A DNA stretch of 26,702 nt from Bacillota bacterium (GTDB taxonomy: Bacteria; Bacillota; Clostridia; Christensenellales; SZUA-584). The notes beneath the pieces are model-generated. The model did not search any database, had not been told where the DNA came from, and saw nothing but the letters and a program-made list of their open reading frames with translations. Location: positions 1-26,702 of the forward strand of contig JAEWWC010000282.1 in NCBI GenBank assembly GCA_023396555.1, in the 5' to 3' direction. Shown in pieces: positions 21,610 to 26,702 of this stretch (within the stretch, counting starts at the first letter, position 1; each line of letters opens with the position of its first letter). Made by a program: the position numbers and the translations under genes.

Positions 21610-22785
21610 TTATTCTGTTGCTTGAATCTTTTGCAGGTAATAGCCACCCTTCTTCTCAACTACAAACGGCTGCGTGATGGTCTGCATAACGCCGCTTTCG
21701 TCCGGCATTGACAGCTCAACGGATGTATACACTTTTGTGTTCTCGAAATAATGGTAAGTCAGTATATTGGACGCCGCCAGTCCGGACTTACCAATAAAAG
21801 CCCGGATATCTTCCGCTGAGCTTGAACGGTTGATGCCCTGCTGTATTGCCGCCGCCACATCGCTGCCGCTTAAGCTGTATGATGACACCGAACTGATCCG
21901 CCCGCGTTCGAGCTGCCTTATAACCAATACGGCCAATTGGTCAGTGCCGTCGTCCGCCGGCACATATGTAGCCTCAATCTGCGTATCCGGTTCAAGAAGA
22001 AGCACTGTTGCCACCTCTTTGGCTCCGGCGTCCGCTGTATAGAATATGAACGGGTAATCGACACGGTCACTTTTGTAGGAAATGGATGTGAGGTCATTGA
22101 TGCCTTTGGCGAACCCCAGCGATTGGGAAGCGGCGTCGTAATGGTATACGCGCACAGCCGTGCCGTACCGGTCTTCCAGTACGCCGGGATTATCTGTACT
22201 GCGCTCCAATGTTACACCATCAATGTTCAGCGTACCGCTTTCAGATTCCACATAATATTCGCGCCGGATAAAGCTGCCGTCTGCGCCGGGTTCGCCCGAA
22301 AGGCGGCTCGTTTTTTCGTAGAACGTCAGAGTCTTTTTGCCTTCCGCCTGTTCGACGATACCCATAACATGCCCGCTGGCATCCTGAACCGTGAAGATAC
22401 CGTCCTCAGTAACCATATCTTTAACCGCCTGTGGGCCGAGCAGCGCTGGCTTGACCAACATCAGGGGCAGTGCGATGGCGGCAGCCACCACCAGTACAAA
22501 AGCACAAATCTTCAGTACGGTTGAGATGTCCAAAGCCGCATTCCGTCTGCCAAACTCTTTTTTGGCAATACTCTTTGCTTCGGGGTAGTCCTTATCGGCA
22601 GCGGCTTTGCAGCCGTCGCACACGGTTTCAAAGCGGACCTTTAGAGGGATGAGGTTGATAAAAAATATGACAAAAAAACGCGTGACGCGAACCAGCCTGT
22701 AAATATAACCCTCTGTACATGCTTCGCAGTTTTCGCCGCTGAAACGGCCCAATTCCTGACGGACATCTCTGATTCCAAATATCAT
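21610..22785 (-). CDS. Zinc-ribbon membrane protein with a large extracytoplasmic domain
   Basis: 391 residues. The N-terminus has Cys20-x2-Cys23 and Cys56-x2-Cys59 flanking a hydrophobic FFVIFFINLIPLKV stretch, an arrangement seen in zinc-ribbon proteins of Firmicutes. A single membrane segment follows at about 90-112. The remaining 280 residues form a beta-rich domain with no recognised family, probably outside the cell. GAGG lies eight bases before the ATG. It is probably co-transcribed with the SanA-like gene. The function is unknown; a sensor or envelope-associated role is only a guess. Confidence 0.7.
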   Translation of the reverse strand: MIFGIRDVRQELGRFSGENCEACTEGYIYRLVRVTRFFVIFFINLIPLKVRFETVCDGCKAAADKDYPEAKSIAKKEFGRRNAALDISTVLKICAFVLVVAAAIALPLMLVKPALLGPQAVKDMVTEDGIFTVQDASGHVMGIVEQAEGKKTLTFYEKTSRLSGEPGADGSFIRREYYVESESGTLNIDGVTLERSTDNPGVLEDRYGTAVRVYHYDAASQSLGFAKGINDLTSISYKSDRVDYPFIFYTADAGAKEVATVLLLEPDTQIEATYVPADDGTDQLAVLVIRQLERGRISSVSSYSLSGSDVAAAIQQGINRSSSAEDIRAFIGKSGLAASNILTYHYFENTKVYTSVELSMPDESGVMQTITQPFVVEKKGGYYLQKIQATE

Positions 22786-22823
22786 GCGTATAACCTCGCT
22801 TATGTTTTATCGGGAATTAACCT

Positions 22824-22832
22824 ATTATAACA
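22824..22832 (-). promoter_or_regulatory. Extended -10 promoter of the zinc-ribbon/sanA operon
   Basis: Minus-strand TGTTATAAT is a perfect extended -10. No good -35 is found. The leader would be about 32 bases. Confidence 0.45.
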
Positions 22833-22888
22833 TACATGAACGCACAAGTGGGGGAATAATATGGTACAAAAAAGCATGGAGGCACCGT

Positions 22889-23218
22889 ATGCCTTTTTAT
22901 CCGATGAAATTTGCATTCTCTACCGAGAATAACGACAGGGTTGAAGCCGTGGTGACGCTGCCCAAGGAACAAAGAAGCATCATTCATGGTACGGTCTATG
23001 ACACCGATGGCAACAGGCTTCCAGATGCGGTGGTGCGCCTTTTTCGATGTGAGGAGAACCGTCTGCTTCCATTGGCGGATATGTTCACGGATGCGGACGG
23101 TGAATTTGTGTTCGGACCGCTGGAGGCGGATAAACGCTTTATTGCCAAGGTCTATGTCAACGGTACTGTTATCCGGGAGGTGACGATCAGACCTGTCCGG
23201 AAACGGAAAGTCCGTTGA
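22889..23218 (+). CDS. Small carboxypeptidase-regulatory-like domain protein
   Basis: 109 residues from the ATG at 22889, which follows GGAGG by six bases; an upstream ATG at 22784 lacks such a site and overlaps the divergent gene start. Residues about 35-100 form one carboxypeptidase-regulatory-like (transthyretin-type) beta-sandwich: IHGTVYDTDGNRLPDAVVRLF, then FTDADGEFVFGPLEADKRFIAKVYVNG. There is no signal peptide or cell-wall sorting signal, so a cytoplasmic location or non-classical export must be assumed. The C-terminus is basic (RPVRKRKVR). A small hairpin (AACGGA/TCCGTT) overlaps the stop codon. The function is unknown; such domains usually mediate binding. Confidence 0.72.
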   Translation: MPFYPMKFAFSTENNDRVEAVVTLPKEQRSIIHGTVYDTDGNRLPDAVVRLFRCEENRLLPLADMFTDADGEFVFGPLEADKRFIAKVYVNGTVIREVTIRPVRKRKVR

Positions 23219-23241
23219 ACTCAAAAAATATAACATATAAT
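23215..23241 (+). promoter_or_regulatory. Candidate promoter with 15-base spacer (distal)
   Basis: TTGAAC (23215-23220) and a perfect TATAAT (23236-23241) are separated by only 15 bases. The 224-base gap here holds no convincing gene. Confidence 0.35.
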
Positions 23242-23324
23242 GTGTTGGTGGAATAATGGGACAGGCATGGCTGGAAGTTTACAATCCACAAACTTTTGCA
23301 TATGCTCATTTTCTGAAGGCTTTA

Positions 23325-23351
23325 TTGACAGCCTGTTCGATGCGTTATAAT
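23325..23351 (+). promoter_or_regulatory. Promoter of the Gfo/Idh/MocA gene, 15-base spacer
   Basis: Perfect TTGACA (23325-23330) and perfect TATAAT (23346-23351) are 15 bases apart, two below the optimum. The leader to the ATG would be about 85 bases. Confidence 0.6.
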
Positions 23352-23442
23352 GTTTATAGGATTATTGTTAAGTCAGTTATTCGGAGTGACCACATTACAT
23401 AACATCGGGCATTTTGGTGATTAAACCTTTAACGGAGGATGC

Positions 23443-24573
23443 ATGGAAGAGATCAGAGTAGGCATTGTGGGGTTTGGCTTTATGGGCAGGGCGCATACAT
23501 TTGGGTATAAAACGATACCGCTGTATTACCGGGACCTGCCGTTCAAAATCACGCTGGCGGGTGTAGCCACTCCCCGGATCGAGGTCGCGCAGCGGGCCGC
23601 CGAGGAAATGGGGTTTCTGAAAGCAGCAACGGACCCGGATGAGCTGTTCGACGATCCTTCCATCGACGTAATCAGCATCTGCACGCCCAACATATTCCAC
23701 AAGGAAGGCATACTCAAAGCGCTGAAAGCCGGTAAGCACGTATATTGCGACAAGCCGCTGTCCGCTTCGTACGCGGAGGCGCTGGAGGTGGTGCAGGCGG
23801 CGGAGGAGAGCAGCAGCATCACGCAGATGGCTTTGCAGTACCGGTTCTATAGCGGTACGCTGCGCGCGAAACAGCTGATAGAGGACGGGCGTCTGGGGCG
23901 CATACTTTCTTTCCGCTCGGCTTACCTGCACCCCACAGGCGTGAATCCGAACAAGGTGATCAGCTGGAAACAGCAGAAGGCTTTCGGCGGCGGCGGGGTT
24001 CTGTTTGACCTCGGCAGTCACGTGTTCGATCTGATGTACTGGCTGCTGGGTGAATACGACAGCGTGCTGACGAACAACACCATCGTCTATCCGCAGCGGC
24101 CCGACAAGGACGGAAATATGATCAATGTGGATGCAGAGGATCTGTCTGTTTCCATGGTCAAGATGAAGAACGGTGCGGCTGGCATCGTGGAGGCCTCTAA
24201 AATTGCGATGGGCACCAACGACGAGCTGCGATTCGAGATCCACGGCACCAAGGGTGCGATTTATTATAACTCGATGAAGCCCAATGAGCTGCTGTTCTAT
24301 GATGGAACACAGTCCGATATGCCTTATGGCGGCGAGTCCGGCTTCAAGGCGATAGAGTGCGTCAACCGTTACGAAAGCCCCGGCGGTTTCTTCCCCGGCC
24401 CCAAGTTCTCGATAGACTTCATGCGCGGCCATGTTCACTGCCTGTACAACTTCCTGTCGCATGTATACCAAGGCAAAAAGAGCACGCCTTCGTTCAGAGA
24501 TGGCGCTTACATCGAATATGTTATGGAAAAAGCGTATGAGTCGGACAACTGCGGGCAGTGGGTTAAGCTTTAA
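23443..24573 (+). CDS. Gfo/Idh/MocA family NAD(P)-dependent oxidoreductase
   Basis: 376 residues, normal for the family. The N-terminal Rossmann fold starts with GIVGFGFMGRAH (7-18, dinucleotide-binding Gly-rich loop). The ISICTPNIFH strand and CDKPLS (102-107) are typical; Lys104 is the usual catalytic lysine. The C-terminal domain holds GGGVLFDLGSHVFDLMYWLLG (182-202), with Asp188 and His192 in the positions of the substrate- and proton-transfer residues. Oxidation of a sugar, inositol or sugar-derived polyol is expected, but the substrate cannot be fixed. GGAGG lies four bases before the ATG. It is flanked by its own promoter and a terminator-like hairpin, and is not clearly tied to xylB far upstream. 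Confidence 0.9.
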   Translation: MEEIRVGIVGFGFMGRAHTFGYKTIPLYYRDLPFKITLAGVATPRIEVAQRAAEEMGFLKAATDPDELFDDPSIDVISICTPNIFHKEGILKALKAGKHVYCDKPLSASYAEALEVVQAAEESSSITQMALQYRFYSGTLRAKQLIEDGRLGRILSFRSAYLHPTGVNPNKVISWKQQKAFGGGGVLFDLGSHVFDLMYWLLGEYDSVLTNNTIVYPQRPDKDGNMINVDAEDLSVSMVKMKNGAAGIVEASKIAMGTNDELRFEIHGTKGAIYYNSMKPNELLFYDGTQSDMPYGGESGFKAIECVNRYESPGGFFPGPKFSIDFMRGHVHCLYNFLSHVYQGKKSTPSFRDGAYIEYVMEKAYESDNCGQWVKL

Positions 24574-24596
24574 TAGATGTGAGATAAAGAAGTTGG

Positions 24597-24623
24597 AAAG
24601 GCGCGGGATTTCCGCGTCTTTTG
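24597..24623 (+). terminator. Terminator after the Gfo/Idh/MocA gene
   Basis: AAAGGCGCGG (24597-24606), loop GATTT and CCGCGTCTTT (24612-24621) form a 10-bp stem with one G-U pair. The T-run is short, so termination may be partial. Confidence 0.65.
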
Positions 24624-24696
24624 CATGTTGCCTCTTCCCAATTAATACGCAAATCGTGTTAACTCATAATTCGGTGATGGTTTTGCCGTCAGGCTG

Positions 24697-24705
24697 TGAT
24701 ATAAT
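24697..24705 (+). promoter_or_regulatory. Extended -10 promoter, probably giving a leaderless mRNA
   Basis: TGATATAAT is a perfect extended -10. Seven bases after it lies the DUF362 ATG at 24713, so transcription should start at or within a few bases of the start codon. No -35 or Shine-Dalgarno sequence is evident. Confidence 0.5.
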
Positions 24706-24712
24706 TAATAAT

Positions 24713-25807
24713 ATGAAAGAAGCAGCAGGCAGATTGTATGTTTCATACGGCGACGATCCTGCAGCAATGGCACGGCAGATACTGGAGCAGATCAAGCCGG
24801 AACAAGGATTGAATATTGATGCCGCCATCGGTATCAAGCCAAATCTGGTCGTCGCGAAGGGCTGGCATAGCGGGGCGACCACCAACCCTGCGATATGTGC
24901 CGCGGTGATCGAATACTTCCAGGAGCGCGGATTCCGAAATATTGCCGTGATCGAAAGCGCATGGCTGGCGGTGGATACTGCAAAGGCGTTCAAGGTATGT
25001 GGGTACGAGGAGTTGGCGCGGCAGTACGATGTGGAGCTGATCGACGTCAAGAAGGGCCGATGCGAAACGCGTGAGTTCGGCGGTATGAAGATCGCCATCT
25101 CCGCCCGCGCGTTAACGATGGATTACATCGTCAATCTGCCGCTGATCAAGGGGCACTCGCAGACGGGCATCACCTGCGCGCTGAAGAACTTGAAGGGACT
25201 GATACCCGACCGCGAGAAGCGGCGGTTCCACGCGATGGGGCTGCACAAACCCATCGCCTGCCTGAATAAGATGATAAGCTCGTCGCTGACTATCGCGGAC
25301 GGCACCTGCACCGACCCGAACTTCGAGGAGGGCGGGCATCCGGCGCGGTTGAACACGATGATCGCGGGGACGGACAGCGTGCTGGTGGACGCGTACGCCG
25401 CAGGGCTGTTGGGCTACAAGCCGGCGGATATCGAGTACATCACCACCGCGGAACGCATCGGCGTGGGCAGCGCGGACGTGTCCGGCGCGGAGATCATGTA
25501 TCTGAACAGCGCGCTGCAAACGGCGCAGGTCACGCGGTCGGCGGCACTGGAGGCGGCCAAAGCGCTGGTAGATGCCGATAAGGCATGCAGCGCATGCTAC
25601 GGCAATCTGCTGAGCGCCCTGATATGCATGGCGGAAGCGGGTACGCCCATGGATGCCTGCGTCAGTGTGGGGCAGGGGTTCCGCGGCAGGGACGGCGCGA
25701 TGGGCTGCGGAAACTGCACTCAGGGCTTTGAGGCATATGTGAAAGGTTGCCCGCCGACGGCGGATGAAATATTTACACAGTTTACAGCTATAAGGAGAAC
25801 AACATGA
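24713..25807 (+). CDS. DUF362 domain protein with C-terminal cysteine motifs
   Basis: 364 residues. The DUF362 core is shown by IGIKPNLV, GATTNPAICAAVIEYFQERG, IVNLPLIKGHSQTGITCALKNLKGLIP, and IADGTCTDPNFEEGG. The C-terminal region has CSAC (about 290-293), then MGCGNC and a single Cys in VKGCPPT. Five to six cysteines near the end suggest an iron-sulfur or other metal site, as often seen in DUF362 proteins, though the ferredoxin CxxCxxC pattern is not complete. The biochemical function of the family is poorly known. No Shine-Dalgarno precedes the ATG at 24713, and the promoter is adjacent. The frame extends upstream to 24431, but that part lies in the oxidoreductase gene. The stop overlaps the next start by four bases. 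Confidence 0.85.
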   Translation: MKEAAGRLYVSYGDDPAAMARQILEQIKPEQGLNIDAAIGIKPNLVVAKGWHSGATTNPAICAAVIEYFQERGFRNIAVIESAWLAVDTAKAFKVCGYEELARQYDVELIDVKKGRCETREFGGMKIAISARALTMDYIVNLPLIKGHSQTGITCALKNLKGLIPDREKRRFHAMGLHKPIACLNKMISSSLTIADGTCTDPNFEEGGHPARLNTMIAGTDSVLVDAYAAGLLGYKPADIEYITTAERIGVGSADVSGAEIMYLNSALQTAQVTRSAALEAAKALVDADKACSACYGNLLSALICMAEAGTPMDACVSVGQGFRGRDGAMGCGNCTQGFEAYVKGCPPTADEIFTQFTAIRRTT

Positions 25808-26702
25808 AGCAATTTACGATCGTACTTGACGGGATAGGGGACAGGCCACAGGAAAAGCTGGGCGGCAAAACACCGATGGAAGCGGCCAAGACGCCTGGGC
25901 TGGACAAGCTCTTCGCTTCCGGCAGGCCCGGCACAGTGCGGACGATCAAGCCGGGGCTGGAGATCGGCAGCGCCGTCGCGAATTTGAGCCTGCTGGGCTA
26001 CGACCCGGAGAAGACGTATAAGGGCCGCGCGGTGATCGAGGCCGCGGGTGCGGGGTTTCCGGTAAAGCCGGGCAACCTGTATATCCGCTGCAACTTCGTG
26101 ACGCTGGAGGGGGATGTCTACGAATCCAGCAAGCTGGGGAGCTACAACGCGAACGATATCGAAACGGAGGAGGCCGCGCCGCTCACGGAACGCCTGAACA
26201 GGGAGGTCTTCCACCCGCCGTTCAAACTGTATCACGCGGACACCTTCCGCAACATACTGGTGGTGGAGGGCGCAGGAGAACTTGCGGAACAGCTGAAGTT
26301 CATGCCTGCACATGACATGATCGGTGACACGGTATCCCAGCACACGCAAGGCAATGAGATCATGCAGCAGTATTTCGCGCTGATGAAAAAGGCGTACGAG
26401 GTGCTTAAAGAGGATAACCGCACCAGAGCGAACGCTATCTGGTTCTGGGGAGCGTCCTCCGCGCCCGATTTCGGCCCGCCTCCCGCAGGCAAGCGCGTGG
26501 TGCTGTCCGAGACGTCGCTGATGCGCGGCATCGCGGCGCTGGCGGGACTGGACTGCGTGACGCTGCCGGAGGACAAAGGCTTTACCACCTTCCTGCAGGA
26601 GAAGACCGAAGCGGCGCTCAAGGCGCTGGACGGATACGACTATGCGTACATCCATATACAGAAGCTGGACGATCTGTCCCACGAGTTGCAGCCGGTGGGC
26701 AA
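25804..26702 (+). CDS. ApgM-like cofactor-independent phosphoglycerate mutase family protein (partial at window end)
   Basis: 299 complete codons are visible and the gene runs off the right edge; the family usually has about 400 residues. The start IVLDGIGDRP has the metal-binding Asp. GGKTPMEAAKTPGLDKL, the IGSAVANLSLLGYDP segment with the likely phospho-acceptor Ser, and YKGRAVIEAAGAGF are typical of archaeal-type (ApgM) mutases. NAIWFWG and LDDLSHE follow in family order. Several positions deviate: the Asp after the active Ser (GSD) is Ala here, and the segment after WFWG is short and unusual. The annotated reaction, 2- to 3-phosphoglycerate, is therefore uncertain. AAGGAG lies six bases before the ATG, which overlaps the DUF362 stop (ATGA). 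Confidence 0.8.
   Translation, partial: MKQFTIVLDGIGDRPQEKLGGKTPMEAAKTPGLDKLFASGRPGTVRTIKPGLEIGSAVANLSLLGYDPEKTYKGRAVIEAAGAGFPVKPGNLYIRCNFVTLEGDVYESSKLGSYNANDIETEEAAPLTERLNREVFHPPFKLYHADTFRNILVVEGAGELAEQLKFMPAHDMIGDTVSQHTQGNEIMQQYFALMKKAYEVLKEDNRTRANAIWFWGASSAPDFGPPPAGKRVVLSETSLMRGIAALAGLDCVTLPEDKGFTTFLQEKTEAALKALDGYDYAYIHIQKLDDLSHELQPVG

Noticed and set aside
23256..23402. 48-codon ORF upstream of the Gfo/Idh/MocA gene
   Set aside because: It contains the TTGACA/TATAAT promoter pair, has only a weak GGTGG ribosome binding site, and shows no recognisable protein features. A leader peptide cannot be fully excluded.
23395..24471. Minus-strand reading frame of 358 codons opposite the Gfo/Idh/MocA gene
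   Set aside because: The plus strand encodes a full, motif-supported oxidoreductase. The antisense product has low-complexity His/Arg/Val-rich sequence and no family features.
24431..24712. N-terminal extension of the DUF362 frame
   Set aside because: It would lie in the oxidoreductase gene, span its terminator hairpin and the promoter, and match no DUF362 sequence.
25720..26682. Minus-strand reading frame of 320 codons opposite the ApgM-like gene
   Set aside because: It is antisense to a recognisable mutase and to the coupled DUF362 end. Its composition is typical of a complementary-strand shadow.

Overview
The window looks like chromosomal DNA of a Gram-positive Firmicute of the class Clostridia. 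The base composition is moderately GC-rich by eye. Evidence: strong GGAGG-type ribosome binding sites, a class B sortase, several lipobox lipoproteins, a Firmicute-style L10 leader, and clostridial families such as DUF5685 and DUF4860-like proteins. I cannot name the species. No tRNA, rRNA, CRISPR array, transposase, integrase or phage gene is visible.

Layout. (1) 1-4570: a tiny acidic ORF; an exported lipoprotein joining two SH3b domains, a cadherin-like sandwich and an endonuclease/exonuclease/phosphatase domain; a lone xylulokinase; a class B sortase. (2) 4724-9562, minus strand: a tight operon encoding a PilT ATPase, a PilC/GspF platform protein, four small N-terminally anchored proteins (one a clear prepilin) and a transglutaminase-like lipoprotein, closed by a terminator. 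It looks like a reduced type IV pilus/pseudopilus machine whose only ATPase here is of retraction type. (3) 9764-11285, minus: a ZIP metal transporter and a DNA repair methyltransferase, each with its own promoter. (4) 11328-15070, minus: the operon rpmG-secE-nusG-rplK-rplA-(L10 leader and attenuator)-rplJ-rplL. It ends in a strong terminator, so rpoBC does not follow rplL as it usually does.

(5) 15105-18721, plus: an inositol-monophosphatase-fold protein that has lost its main metal ligands, then a complete polar amino acid ABC importer (binding lipoprotein, permease, ATPase) with a terminator. (6) 18763-20886, plus: a co-directional trio of DUF5685 protein, J-domain protein with a very cysteine-rich tail, and a polytopic membrane protein. 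(7) 20892-22829, minus: a zinc-ribbon membrane protein followed by a SanA/DUF218 protein, convergent with region 6. (8) 22889-26702, plus: a small carboxypeptidase-regulatory-like protein, a Gfo/Idh/MocA oxidoreductase, and a translationally coupled pair of DUF362 protein and ApgM-like phosphomutase (cut by the window edge). The DUF362 promoter is so close to the start codon that its mRNA is probably leaderless.

Most of the window is housekeeping or conserved accessory sequence. The parts most likely to repay attention are the PilT-only pseudopilus operon, the degenerate IMPase, the DUF5685/J-protein/membrane trio and the DUF362/ApgM-like pair. Many promoters carry an extended -10 (TGnTATAAT type), and several genes have GTG or TTG starts better supported by Shine-Dalgarno spacing than the upstream alternative.
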